Below, piece after piece: positions 24,770 through 36,454 of a DNA stretch of 64,000 nucleotides. This stretch comes from Microvelia longipes. Taxonomy: Eukaryota; Arthropoda; Insecta; Hemiptera; Veliidae. Where the stretch lies: NCBI GenBank assembly GCA_018340805.1, contig JACMZG010001908.1:16554707-16618706 (forward strand). Direction: 5' to 3'. Each line of letters opens with the position of its first letter. The first letter of the stretch is position 1. The notes under the pieces are model-generated. The model was given only the letters and a program-made list of their open reading frames with translations. It did not search any database and was not told the DNA's origin. Made by a program: the position numbers and the translations under genes.

Positions 24770-25125
24770 CGGAAATTATGTAAACTAATTGGATACATAT
24801 GCGCATTCCCTTTGAAAAATAAAGAAAAAAAGAGTAACGAGTCGTGCTTTATAATTGAGTAACTGCTCAAGTTATTACGCATAAACTGGAAATTTAAGTA
24901 AGAAAATGATAGTTAAGAAGAAAATTCGCCCAGTATGCGGACCTCCGCGCCAGAATTTTATTTAATTGTCATAGGAAGGCTATTTCTGGGTTATCCATTT
25001 GAGTGAAATTCCTTTCGAAAAGGTTCATTAATGAATTTAGTGTCATGGTGGGAGTTGGAGAGTTTGTCGAAAGTCCGTTTCAGAGTTTCCTAATTACGAA
25101 AATATAAGTTTCGCGAGAGAGCTGA
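24770..25125. repeat. Family D repeat, diverged single copy
   Basis: The order of blocks matches the 36.4-37.2 kb copy: 'atgcgcattccctttg', 'agtaacgagtcgtgct', 'gagtaactgct', 'aattcgcccagtatgcggacctccgcgccagaatt', then 'gtcatggtgggag' and 'gtccgtttcagag'. Divergence is higher than among the 36-40 kb copies. Confidence 0.65.
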
Positions 25126-25690
25126 AAGTCATTTCAGAAGCAGCGTGGTAACCAGAAATAAAATAATAAATTGTTGATTCTGTATAATTTTATCTACCTA
25201 GGTTGGCCACGAGCCGATTAATTTTTTGTTTTATTTTGTCGAGCAACAGACTGCTAAAACCTAAAACGAATGCTATATAGTCCGGGAGCTCACAGCTTAT
25301 TTTCTACCTCATAGATAGCATGAAATTGGTCTGTGGGATATTGTAGAGGGTAGTCAGTACATTGTAAAGAGCCTTGGTTTACCATCGAATGTGGAGCCGT
25401 TCAGTAGCAGTCGTGCCTCAAAAACTAAAAATAATACTAAAAATTACCTCATAAGCCGCTTGGAAAAAACCTTTATATTTTTACACTGGGCATTAAAACA
25501 GACTAAAAAAAATCAAGGTCTGTCACGATCTATGAGGCCTTTTTGAAAACAGACCATGGTTAAAGTTCTGAAAAATGCCAAAATTTTGCTAATTTTTGAC
25601 ATGTTTCAAAAGTATGCTTGAATTTGTATAACTCGGTGATTTTTAAACATATTGAACAAAAACACCGTCTTATGACTAAAATCGCCGGCG

Positions 25691-26034
25691 ACTATAGTTT
25701 AACACATGGCTAAAATCAATTGACAGCGTAGGAAAATAGTGTTGAGAAACCATTGAGGTTGGTCCGATTTGAAATGGTGGGCGTGGTTTAACCTCTAGGA
25801 ATAACCACATTGGCTCCCTTGTATTACTTTTCCACGCTGTCAACTGATTTTAGCAACTATAATACGGAACACGGTTAAAATCAGTTAACTGCGAGGGAAA
25901 ATAATTCGAGGGAGCCAATGAGGTTAGTCTTGGATGTTAAACCACGCCCTCAATTTCAAATAAAGCCAACATTATTGGTTCTTCACTATTTTCCCGCGCT
26001 GTCAACTGATTTTAACCGTGTGTTGTACTATAGA
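25691..26034. mobile_element. Two adjacent family B MITEs in opposite orientation
   Basis: The first copy spans about 25691-25862 and the second about 25860-26034. Both have ACTATAG-type ends, 'ggctaaaatca.ttgacagcg' arms and a central 'ggtgggcgtggtttaac' block. Each can fold back on itself through its arms. Confidence 0.75.
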
Positions 26035-27016
26035 TTAATTAGATTTTAGCATGGATGCAAAAAGTAAACAAACAATAAAATTTACCCAATCAAAATCCTT
26101 ATCCTAGCGACAAGGATTTTGTTAATGTACTGTAATAAGGACAATAACAAGCGATTTTATTCGCCAGCGACAAAAATCGCCAGCGACTAGAGATTAAAGT
26201 CGCTCTGTGTGATTGATCCTTTACGATTGCTTTGAATTTTTATTTATAAACATACACGCGTGCTCAGACTGTTCATAAGTACCTAATATTCCAGTTAATT
26301 GATATTTCCCACGAGTGCTCTTCAAACATCCTGAGGGGCGGTAGAGTTGGGGACGGATGTATAACGGGGGCAGGAGATTATCTCAAAAATCAACCTGTAG
26401 AGCCATAAGAGAATATTTTAGTATATTGTTTACCATACCCCATCGTATGAAGGATTAATATTTCAGAATTATGAACCCTCTGACAGATTATTGACAGAAG
26501 TCTAGCTCGACGAGTGCCTTTTAGTATTTCTATTGTTATGAATAATACTTACTACATAGGCAAACAATCGAGACCAAGTATGCAAAAATGTTTGTTTAAT
26601 ATTGTCCCAACTGTTTCTTATTATACCTTTTTTATAGAATCACATAATGTGCAGTTAGTGCAAGATGACAGCAAAAATTTAAAACTTTAAATATGATCGA
26701 AGTTCTAGGGTGCATTCACGATGTCCGATTGTTCATGCCACTATGATCATAATGCTCAGGAGTGAAATAGAATAGACTGAACGAAAATTTCCCCCACCAA
26801 AGGACTGACCAGACTGGTCTCGCGAACGCGTTTTAACAGTGATGTGTTAATAAATAAACGCATGAAAGAGAACACCCAGCATATTTTTTAAATTTCCCGC
26901 CAGTAAGGGTATGTTATCAACAGGGAGGGGGATGAACAAACTAACCGAATCCCAGGCACGTTACTTTTGATCAGGCCACTAGCTTTTTCGCTAGGGATGC
27001 TTTTAAAGCTACACCG

Positions 27017-27088
27017 TTTCGAGACCTGATCCATCCTGCTAAAAGGACTCATTTCGAGACCTGATTCGTGCTGCTAAAAGCACTTATT
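27017..27088. repeat. 35-bp tandem duplication
   Basis: Two copies of a unit starting TTTCGAGACCTGAT lie side by side in a GC-elevated stretch (26940-27150). No gene was seen there. Confidence 0.6.
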
Positions 27089-27788
27089 TTTCAGAGCCCT
27101 CTGAACGGGCGAACCTCGCAAATGCCCCTCCTAGAGTTTTGCCTCTAATTTAGGCTCTAAAAATTAAACAAACTATTCTATTTTAAGGATTAAAAAAACA
27201 ATTTTGTACAATATAATGTTATTATAAAATGGAATTGTAACATATTGTATAACGTATTCCATCTTATCAATTCCTGCTTAGTTACTTTTGAACAAAATAT
27301 TGTATATTATTTCTGCTCAATAAGGATTATCGATAGTAATCACTAAGTACTTAGTGGTATAGTATTTAGTATAGTAGGATTTGTTATAGTATCAACTGGA
27401 TCTATAGAGAAACTATAGTAACATACTGTACCTACTTAGGGTCTAATTTTCCTGTATTACAGCAAGAAGTCTCCTATTAAAAAAGGCTGCATATAAACAA
27501 TATAATCTTCCATGTAACATTTATTCTCACAGGTCTTACTTTTTAATATATTTTAGTCATACTAAAAGCATGATACAGTATAAAATGGGTAAATGGACCT
27601 TAAGCACACAATATTCTAGTAAATATAAATTTTAAGTTTTAAGTCTCGTTTTAAGCTCCGGTTAAGACCACACAGACGATAAATCGATTTCTGGCTGATG
27701 AAGTGAAGCATGGATGCAAAATATAAGTATAATTTAGTAATATAAACATCAACAACGTCTTCTCACTAATTTTAAACTTTATTAAGCT

Positions 27789-27918
27789 GAGTCGGCTTTT
27801 CGGCAGTAATGCCACCGACAGTGCTGGGTCAGATGTTGAGTCTGTCAGATGCCTGAAATAGAAAGACTAAACATCTCACCACGACACTGTTGATGGCATT
27901 ACTGCCGAAAGCCGGCTC
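27789..27918. mobile_element. 130-bp hairpin MITE
   Basis: The left arm GAGTCGGCTTTTCGGCAGTA and ATGCCA (27789-27814) is mirrored by TGGCATTACTGCCGAAAG and CCGGCTC ending at 27918, with one or two mismatches. Inner inverted segments (ACAGTG/CACTGT, AGATGTT/AACATCT) extend the fold. Confidence 0.75.
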
Positions 27919-28385
27919 TGCGAAAAACGCTGTTGGTGTTTATAATATTGTAAACTATCCCACTGCTCTTACTCAAATTACGTCCTAATTTAATAATTCA
28001 ACATTTAACTATTTTCAATAGTTATGTTATTATTGTACCAGTATTGATGTTATTAAAAATAAATCTTTACATGCAACCATCCTCAGTTTGGATCTGAACA
28101 CAAACTTTCTAATAGTTTGTCTGATGCTGTTTTTAAGTACTGAGTTAGGAGAGCAACTTCAGAAGCTGTTACATCTTAACTATACTAGTATTTCAATCTC
28201 GTGGTATTTTTGATTCAATGATAGATTGATGAGATGGACTTTCATCTTAAGTATAAGTGATAGTTTATTCATATTGGTGATACCCAGCATAGGACTGATT
28301 AAATTTTTAGATTCAGACTGTTCCCTACACCCATATGTATGTATTTTAAAGACGCAATATGGAATATATATTAACCTCATTTTAC

Positions 28386-28391
28386 TTTATT
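28386..28391 (-). terminator. Candidate polyadenylation signal AATAAA of the receptor gene
   Basis: First AATAAA on the minus strand after the stop codon at 28652, about 260 nt downstream. An ATTAAA variant lies nearer (about 28470). Inference only. Confidence 0.35.
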
Positions 28392-28651
28392 TAAATATAT
28401 GTCCTCTCCTTCAGGACATAATCATGTCTAAACATACAATGAAAGAAAAACAATAAATTTATCATTTTTAATTTATGAAAATGAATAGAAATCTCAAAAA
28501 TTACTTAAGTAGTAAGCTCTTAAACCATCTTAATGTTATAATTAAGGCCCAAAGATTAGGGGCGAAATATACTTAGTTATTAAGAAGGAGGTTCACATGT
28601 ATTCCCTGTAGCGTCATTAAAATAGTCAGGACTGTTGAGGTGTTTAGTTCA

Positions 28652-29598
28652 TTAGAATCTCTTAAAATAAGACATTGCACAAAAGATGACACAAACACAC
28701 CCAATTAAAATTAAGATAGTCACGTATATCCAAGTAACTTCATCTGAAACTTGTGGATGTGTGTTTGATTCCGTGGATGTTATCTCTTTGACTTCTTCTG
28801 TATCACAGGATTTATCACAACTACATCTACTTAGAGGAGATGAAGAATTACATATCTGTTTTAAATTTGAACAGTCACATATTAACGGTTCGGGATAAGC
28901 TGCTTCAAAAGGAGCTTCGCATAAGTATTCACCTAGCAGATTTGTTTTTGAAGATCCGTCGGGACATTTACAGACATAGCTTCCAGGGATATGAAGACAG
29001 AGATGAGTGCATTTATCCGTACAAAAAATTCGATGTTTGACATTTTTTCTTATTTCTCTTTCCACTTTTCTTTTGTGGTAAATTTTAATCGTTGTGGAGT
29101 TAATTAAATTCTTATCTATCACTTCTATATTATCTCGTCCAAATTTATCGATTCTCAGTAACTCATTAGATTCTTTTGTGACCCAATAGAGGAAGGTTTC
29201 GAAAACATCCATTGATACAGGACTTCTTGCTGATGATGTGGTAACAACGTGAAAATGTCTTGTGCCATCCGTAAACGAGGAGAATATCGTATTCGTTTTC
29301 GAATCAACCCAAAATATTCTCCCTTCTGATTTATGATCAAGGGCCAAAGCTATCGGATGTTGACCTTTTAACCTCAAAAACACTATGTGTAAGTAACCGT
29401 CCATCCATCCTTCGTCGATCCTTGGATTGTCCCCTGCGACCGTCCAATACAACCTACCCATCTCTGGATCTACAACTAAACTTGTGGCCAATTTGATATC
29501 CTTGATTATCGTCATCGGATATCTTCCATCGAGTTTTGATACGATGATAGCACTTAAATTTTTGTTTAATGGATTAGGGACTAAGGAGTAAACATTTC
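28652..29598 (-). CDS. Receptor exon 2: rest of propeller, EGF, membrane helix, stop
   Basis: The acceptor is TTCTTGTTTCAG|GAAATG, with the exon starting at 29598. It completes Gly305 and continues as NVYSLVPNPLNKN. The exon carries blades 3-6, the juxtapropeller EGF (FCTDKCTHLC...VCKC), a Cys/Ser/Thr-rich stalk and the membrane helix. The frame ends with TAA immediately after KRF. No donor-like site that would bypass the stop and add a longer tail was found close to the end. Confidence 0.88.
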
Positions 29599-32530
29599 CT
29601 GAAACAAGAACACACAGGATAAAAACATATATATGTAACCGGGAATTATGTGCTTCTTGAGATATGGCTTTAAAATGAGAGTTTTAAATAACTTAATTTT
29701 TTATTATAAATTAATTTAAACTAAATTTGGTTTTATTGTTAACTGGTAGGATCTACATGTGGACATTTTATGCATTTTCGATTGCTTTAAAAAGATTTTT
29801 TTCTGTTCAGTTATAATTTACTGTAATTTAACTTAATTATGTGTTTTCTGAACTGTATCACTTTGTAAAAGAAGAATATGTTTGTATATAAATAAACAAC
29901 TCAACCTTACTAATGTTATATTTGATATAACATGATGATATAGATATTTTATTATAGAGTGAGGTTGGGTTTCCCCCATTTGCTCTGCGACAAGAGGTCT
30001 ATCGTACTGCACAAAGAATTTTATACTTATATTGTATAATGCAGAATATTGTATATTGTAGAATGCACCATCACTATCTACTATTGCTCTATTTGTAACT
30101 ACGCTGAATGTGTCTTTCCTCGTCTGATTTCGGACATCAAACAAATTGTTTCGTATCACTCTTATTCCATAACATTTATTTGAGTTGACTTCAAACATAC
30201 ACAGGTGGACTAGTTTTCTTTTAGGTTCTTATCAAAGAGAATGAAGGCCAAACTTGGACTCTATTTTGAGCCATATCACTTATGATGTGATATATGATGG
30301 GATAATCTATGTCTACTAACCTATTTGAACATTACAAAGTACTTGACTTTCTGCAACCTTTAAATGAAACTTTGAAGAACATAATGATTCAAACAAAAGA
30401 TTATTCACGTATAAAATTACTCTAATAAAATACTTCCTTGATGAGTTATTAACTTAATTAATGTATGAGAATTTAACGAATGCGTTATTTATCTATTAAA
30501 TGATAATAGATAATAACACAGGGAAGAAGTGGAGAAACAAATTTTTATAACCAATTAGCAAATCTCTTGGGTTCTGTTTAAAGACTTGACTTTTTGTAAA
30601 AGGTACATTACACTATCAAAACACAGTACCGCGCACACGAAGCAGTTGCAGCCAAAAATCTAACCCTGAGAGAATCTTGTATGATTTCCCGCTGATTATT
30701 AGAGGTTATCTATAGTTTTACCTAATATTGAAAAATACGGGCAACATGGCCCGTATTTCATACTTTTATACCGAAGGTATGTAGAAAAATTATTTTTGAT
30801 AATGTGCTTGCACTGACAATCCAAAATTGATATTTTCACTCGAATTTTCCGTTTTAGGTGTTTTTAAGACACCTTAACTGGTTTTTACTAAGTTTTCTGT
30901 CTGTATATGAGAGTTAGAGTCTGTTATAATTGTAGTTCTATGTATGTTTATGCTAGTGAGTTAAAACTTAGTGCAAAAATTATCCTTTAGATAAGGTTGT
31001 GCTTTCTAGAAAATGATTTTCTATGACTTCATTAAATGTCATTAATTTCTTAGCAACAATTAAAAAAAAACATCTGACACAAAACAACTAATCTGCTATG
31101 TTTGATTAAGAATGGAAAATACCTTATTAAAATGTTTAATATATTAAAAAAAGTATAGAAACTTTTATTTTAAATTGGCTGTTATATCTACGGTAAAGCA
31201 GCAAAGATGTCAGTATGTGGATGTGTGACAGCCGGGAATAAAATAGATTTTAGACTGACTATCTGAGGCCAAGAGAAGAAATGTCGAAGTGGTGAGGATA
31301 AGCGTTGCAAATCCGTAAATATGAGGACAAATTCCAAAGTATTCCATGCATACTCGATTTTTTAACATTTTAACAACACTTTTACGTTGGCTAATAGTAA
31401 ATATAACTTTCAAATTAATCTCAATACATGGTATGTAAGGTTTAGGGTACAGACCGTTTAGCGGTGACTGTATATACATTGCTTCTTCATCTGCCTCAAT
31501 AATGTTTATAAAAATCAGAAGTAACCACGAGAGACTTTTTACTGAACTCTTATTCTTAGAAACTGAGTGATCGTGGAACCTTATGTTACTCTTACTCAAA
31601 ACAATATTTTATAGTACCTGCGATCCAATCTATTGACAAACTGTTTCTCATAGAGATGTCATGAAATAGTCCTAAAGTCAATATTTGTGGATGTCCTACA
31701 GTTGCGTTTATGCTTTCATTGACACCTGGAATGAAGGATCTGGAGTAACCATGTCCATGTTTTGATGACCAGTACACAATGTCGTGGGTTATGTCATAAT
31801 CCATTGATAATAAGTCACTAGCTTCTACTATTTTTGATCTTTGTTGTTTTTCTATATCATACTTGTAGATGGAATTATTAGTGTTGTATAGAATGTAAAT
31901 ATTTCGATCGTTCGCTTTACAGGCACCTCGTTTTTTAAATTCATTCGAGGCGAATCCATCTCGGCAAGAACATTGAAATGTACCATTAAGATTGACACAA
32001 TCATGATCACACCAATGTGTTCCTAAATCACATTCGTTGATATCAACACAACTAAGATTGTTTTGTTTATTGGTAGTATCCATTTTCAAAACGTATCCTC
32101 TATAGCAAGTACATCGTGATTTGTTTCCAGGTAAGTCCATACAACTTTGAGGACATTTGTTTTCTCGTTCTCTACACTTATTTCTTTCACAAGCTATTTC
32201 GTCTGACCAATCTGAACATTGGAAATCGGACGCCATACTTGGATTAAGAATAACTCTCCAATGAGTCACCATCCCTTTAAACGGTGTTTGACTCAAATCA
32301 CACATCTTCATCCTTGGAATACAAGCACCGTTGTCGCACTGAAATTCAGTCGCTTTGCAGCAAGTTTTATTGTAAGTTTCTTTAGTGCAGAAAACAAAAT
32401 CATCGTATGATTGATCCCAATCATCATAATCTTCAGACGATGGGTAACGAATGGTAATAGCTGACGTGCTATAAACTATACAAAGCATCCAGCACAGCTC
32501 AAACAAAATACTCCATCTTGAATTTAACAT
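28652..32530 (-). CDS. LDL-receptor-like type I membrane protein, two exons, 619 residues
   Basis: Exons 31618-32530 and 28652-29598 join in phase 1 across a GT-AG intron. The split Gly codon at the junction reconstitutes IDWIAGNVY, a propeller motif, which strongly supports the model. Domains by residue: signal peptide 1-24; LDLa Cys58-Cys114; EGF Cys119-161; calcium-binding-type EGF (DINEC) Cys167-204; six YWTD-like blades about 208-490 (YWSS 253-256, IDWIAG 300-305, LYWT 354-357, IFWVDS 399-404, LYWV 441-444); EGF Cys497-531; a further six-Cys stretch 545-569; membrane helix 593-613; cytoplasmic SYFKRF only. An in-frame stop seven codons upstream fixes the first ATG. Family members bind lipoprotein, vitellogenin or signalling ligands at the cell surface; here the ligand is unknown. 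With one LDLa repeat and no NPxY tail it is smaller than classical LDLR and much smaller than vitellogenin receptors. Confidence 0.9.
29599..31617 (-). other. Intron of the receptor gene (2,019 nt)
   Basis: It is bounded by GTACTA at 31617 and TTTCAG at 29599. It contains a family A repeat on the opposite strand (30765-31330). It also holds a minus-strand 121-codon open frame (29833-30198, starting ATGTTTGAAGTC, with a GTAAGG donor-like site near its end). That frame shows no LDLR-family motif. It could be an unrecognised alternative exon or chance. Confidence 0.8.
30765..31330 (+). repeat. Family A repeat inside the receptor intron
   Basis: The head TTTATACCGAAGGTATGTAG is at about 30766. 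The 'gtgtttttaagacacc' block, a degraded CRE region (31018-31035) and a 5S-like segment at 31193-31242 (AAAGCAGCAAAGATGTCAGT, then ATGTGGATGTGTGACAGCC) follow. The last part contains 'ctatctgaggccaagagaag'. Confidence 0.6.
31618..32530 (-). CDS. Receptor exon 1: signal peptide, LDLa, two EGFs, start of propeller
   Basis: It encodes residues 1-304 plus the first base of codon 305, ending at CAG|GTACT. The LDLa module has the expected Cys58, Cys65, Cys70, Cys77 and the terminal CSDWSDE...C (Cys105, Cys114). However, 27 residues separate Cys77 and Cys105 where about five are usual. The extra segment (about residues 80-101) is in frame. Removing a 45-nt GT..AG stretch within it would also keep the frame, but that is unusually short for an intron and would not restore normal spacing. 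It is more likely a true loop insertion. Confidence 0.85.
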
Positions 32531-32559
32531 TATAGCTCCTTTCAGAGTTTATTATACTT

Positions 32560-33920
32560 TACTAATAAAAATAAAAAGAACTTGTCACTTGATTATGGAT
32601 GCCATTTCTTGGTAAAGTTTTGCTCCATTTTTAAAATGGTTTTCTGTCATAAAACCATAATTAATCACTCTGCCGGTAAAAACGCAACCTTTCAAGAGGC
32701 TAATCAAGGGAAAATTTAAAATAAAATCTGTCGGTATATTTAATAATTGACTTACTTCTACTATAACAAAGAAACGTATGATTAAACAGGACAAACCCCC
32801 AAACCTCTTCTATAATTCTGCTGGCTGAGCAAGATTCTGTTGAAGTAGCGTTGTATTTGTCCTCTTGTATCTTAGCATCTTGATTTCCACTGTCATAATT
32901 TTCTTTTGTTCAACATCGTTTGGTTTTTTTATTGCAATAGTTGGATAGAATATTCTTTGGGAGTATTAACTTTATAAGAACTTAATTTAGAGCTGATAAA
33001 ATAAAATATTAAATGTAGAACAAGTTATATTAAGTTATTAGTATTAACGAAGTTTTTCTTTACAATTATTTATCTCGTAACCAAAAAAATTAAAATAATT
33101 CTAAAAAGTAATTTCCGTATAAACAAAAATAAAGATTGTAAAAGTTGGATGTTATTATAGCAGTATCTACTAGGAAACTGAATATTTCTCTTTCCATATC
33201 TATATTTTAGGTCATAAGGTTAACTAGATGTTAAATACAAATATAAATTATATAATGAGTAAGGAATTAAAAGGAAATCAAATTTAATGAATTGTTTAAT
33301 TATTTTTATCGTGTGGATATAATTGGGTAATATTTTATACCATGTCATGTAAATTATTGGTATCACTTACATTTTTATATGTATTTTAAACTATCGTATC
33401 GGAGCTTAGATGTATACATAGATAGATGCATGTATGTTATAGAAAATTTAATAATTGTCAGGAGATAATTGAACGGCTAAAAGTACAGCGATATTTCGTC
33501 TCACTCCAACGCCAAACCTCAAAAATTCAAAAATTTCGTTTTCAGCAAAAAAATATGTTGAAAGAAAAGTTCTACGCTCTGTTTTCTAACTTTCGGCTAT
33601 TGTTACTACTTTAACCTTTAGAAAATTTAATCTATTTTCATATTATAAGCAATGGTTTTATTAATTAAGCATTACTTACTTGGTTATGACATATTTTAGC
33701 CAAGATCAGATCTTTAAAATTATTAATACTTTGAGTTAATGGCATACGTGCCATATGTACTCAGAGGGCTCTAGTGGGTTCTGTTTGCTTTAGTAGCTTT
33801 CAAATGAATTTAATAATTTTATAATGATTAATTTTAATGTTTATAATACAAATGTCTCTAGGGTGCTATAAAGAACACAAACATAATTTTAAGGCCAAAT
33901 AAAATTTACTATTCGATATT
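32560..33920. other. Upstream flank of the receptor gene
   Basis: AT-rich; no convincing TATA box, initiator or upstream exon was identified. Minus-strand (32585-32794) and plus-strand (33426-33614) frames lack motifs. The promoter presumably lies here, but nothing in the sequence locates it. Confidence 0.35.
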
Positions 33921-34480
33921 ATCGTGCTTTGCAAAACATGAATTGTTGATACGATATAACTGTGCTAGAGAAACATAAGAATGCTAACACATAGATATAC
34001 TTTGTTACATCCGGGAACTGTTTCATCATTCGACATCCAGATGTAGTAGTTCCCAGATGTAACATAGGTTTTGCTTGTTACATAGGTGCCTTTCTATTGC
34101 ATGGTTGCAAAACTATGCATGATGAACATGATGCATGCATGAACTTGCACATGCATGAACTATGCATGATTTGCAAAACTCAGTTGTATCGAATGATGAA
34201 GCATGATGACAGAGCATGGTGCTCTCTGAGCACTGCTCGATTCCGGTAAATACTTTTCTTCTTTATATTCTCAGGAATTTTTAGGGATGGGCTGAGTGAG
34301 TTCAGGCTCTGTAAGCACCCTAATGAGTTAGAGGTAACGAAACAGAGAAGGACATAATATTATGTTGAGTAATTAATAATGACGAATTTTGATTGGTGGA
34401 ACAGTTTCCGGATGTAATACACAGTTATTTTGATTGTTACATTTTCTAGGTATCTCGCACACAATTATATTGTGCTTCAT
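33920..34480 (+). repeat. Family C dispersed repeat (longest copy)
   Basis: Two 'tttgcaaaact' blocks (33930 and 34168) flank several ATGCATGAACAT-type short palindromes (34120-34165). The block order then matches 11.7-12.0 kb. Repeated 'gttacat.c.ggaactg' elements lie in both orientations at 34010-34075. Confidence 0.55.
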
Positions 34481-35059
34481 ATATGTTGAAATATATATCA
34501 TAAAGTATTTTATTAAAATACTTTCCTACAAACATACATGATCTAAATATGAATTTAGACTTCATCAATTGATAAGATGCCGTGTGCCAACTTTGTCAGC
34601 TTAATAAGTCACCTAGTGCATTACATAGTTATACAAAACTGACAATCGCATAATACAACAATCTTGATTATTACGATTCCGTGAAACAAGTCTTATTAAA
34701 ACATATTTTGACATATCAGTACTATCTTGATATAAAGATCAAGCGGGTCGTTTTATTGCAACGGGTAGAGGGGCGTTTCATAAAAATGATCGTTGTCGGA
34801 AAGACCGTTCTATACACCAGACTTTTTTGTAATGTAAACAAAATATGTAAACAATGAGGTCTTTTTAGGGCCGAAATAAAGTCTACGATACAGTGCCGTT
34901 GGCTTATAGTAATACTTTTTATAATGTATGTACATTTTCATGATCACTTATTATGGTTCTTCAGTTCTTATTTGTAAGGCAAGGCGTGGTTGCTGCGGAG
35001 TATCCCACATTGATGCAAATTTGCTTAATACGAGCCAATATGACAATTACCAACAAATA

Positions 35060-35120
35060 ATAAGAAACAGCAACCATGTGGGCGCGAAGCGGTCAAGGCG
35101 GGAAGCGTCAACGTCGTGTA
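35060..35120. repeat. GC-rich dispersed repeat (copy 2)
   Basis: 'aaccatgtgggcgcgaagcgg' matches the 4.12-kb copy. The 85-codon frame crossing it (34928-35185) has no support. Confidence 0.45.
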
Positions 35121-35293
35121 GCATCGTTAACTTGTATTGTTATAATGATAGTAACAATAATTATTGTTATTATCATTTTGTTTAAATGATTAACTATTCA
35201 GACAAAATTTTAACTCCTTGCATCTATGATTAATAACTTATTTCTAGGTATAATTACTAAGTAGTTCTAATAATAAATATGATTTATTATGGT

Positions 35294-35715
35294 CCAAGAG
35301 CCCAGGGGTGTTTTGTTAATAAAAAGTGTAATGGCTGGAACCGGTCTCAATTTTTCGTAAATACCTTCCTGAACAAGGATCTGCAATTCTGCCGACTCGT
35401 ATCGGATGGGTGTCCCAGGCAGAACGCACTTTAGGGGTCAAAGGTTCTGCCTGGGACACTCATCCGATACGTGTCGGCAGAATTGCAGATCCTTGTTCAG
35501 GAAGGTATTTACGAAAAATTGAGACCGGTTCCAGCCATTACAATGTTTGTTAACTTGGGTGGTAAATTTGACCTGTAAAGTGCGTTCTGCCTGGGACGCC
35601 CATCCGATACGAGTCGGCAGAATTGCAGATCCTTGTTCAGGAAGGTATTTACGAAAAATTGAGACCGGTTCCAGCCATTACACTTTTTATTAACAAAACA
35701 CCCCTGGGCTCTTGG
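35294..35715. mobile_element. 422-bp foldback MITE with about 140-bp arms
   Basis: The ends CCAAGAGCCCAGGGGTGTTT and its inverse (to 35715) are exact. Arms continue through the TAATGGCTGGAACCGGTCTC, TTCCTGAACAAGGATCTGC and TCGGATGGG..TCCCAGGCAGAACG blocks. An extra inverted copy of the inner arm (35432-35563) makes three arms in total. The CAGGGGTG core resembles hAT termini, but no target-site duplication is clear. Confidence 0.75.
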
Positions 35716-36279
35716 TCTATTAATTTATATATGAAATACTATTACAACTTTAGAATATCATTGAATTTCTCAATACTTGGAGACAAAATAAGGAAGAAAA
35801 AGGGAAGTGCTCATAAAGAGGGGTTGAATGTTGTGCTAAGTCTTGGTTTTAATAGATAGGAAGGGGGTTGCTATGCTTGCACAGGAACCATATATAAAAC
35901 ACTTTATTTACAAAAATATAAATATGTGAGGCTGGCCTTATAATAAGGTTTGCTTAACACACAGCGTACTTATCAATCTAAAAGACAATTGGTCAAATTA
36001 CAACTAAGGGTTCAAATTAAAAATTATGTACATAAATTTACAAAACTTTACATGGGAAAAAGAACTATTCGTGGGTTATATTTTATTCCTTAACGTACTT
36101 TTTATTTTCAGACTCCTAGCTGCTTCATTCTATTGCAAAACCGCATCACAGTTTTCATAGTAAACTCAAGTTCTGGCGGCTGATCTTCCTCATTTTAGGG
36201 TTTATAGATTGTAGGATTGATTCTTACATTAAGCTCATCAAGCCACTTAAACTCCAATACTTGTGAATTTTTTTTCTTC

Positions 36280-36350
36280 TGGGTACCTCCTAACTTTTCC
36301 TCACAACTCCGGACTCGCTTCGCTTGTTCTCAGAAAGTCATGGAGAATAA
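36280..36350 (-). repeat. Family A tail fragment
   Basis: 'gggtacctcc..acttttcctc' followed by 'ggactcgcttcgcttgttctcag' matches the tail of family A in minus orientation. Confidence 0.5.
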
Positions 36351-36454
36351 AACCTTATAGTTGTTTATATAGCTTCTGTCTCGCGGCTTCAGAATTCAAT
36401 TAAGCCTGTAAAATAAAATAACTTGGGTTGCGCTAAGCTCGACATTAGAATAAA

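Noticed and set aside
31210..31599. 129-codon minus frame directly downstream of receptor exon 1
   Set aside because: The exon 1/exon 2 join is exact and in phase without it, and its C-terminal third is a family A repeat read backwards.
28652..32530. Full-size vitellogenin receptor or classical LDLR
   Set aside because: Only one LDLa module and one propeller are present, and there is no cytoplasmic NPxY; the complete 619-residue two-exon model leaves no room for more modules in this window.
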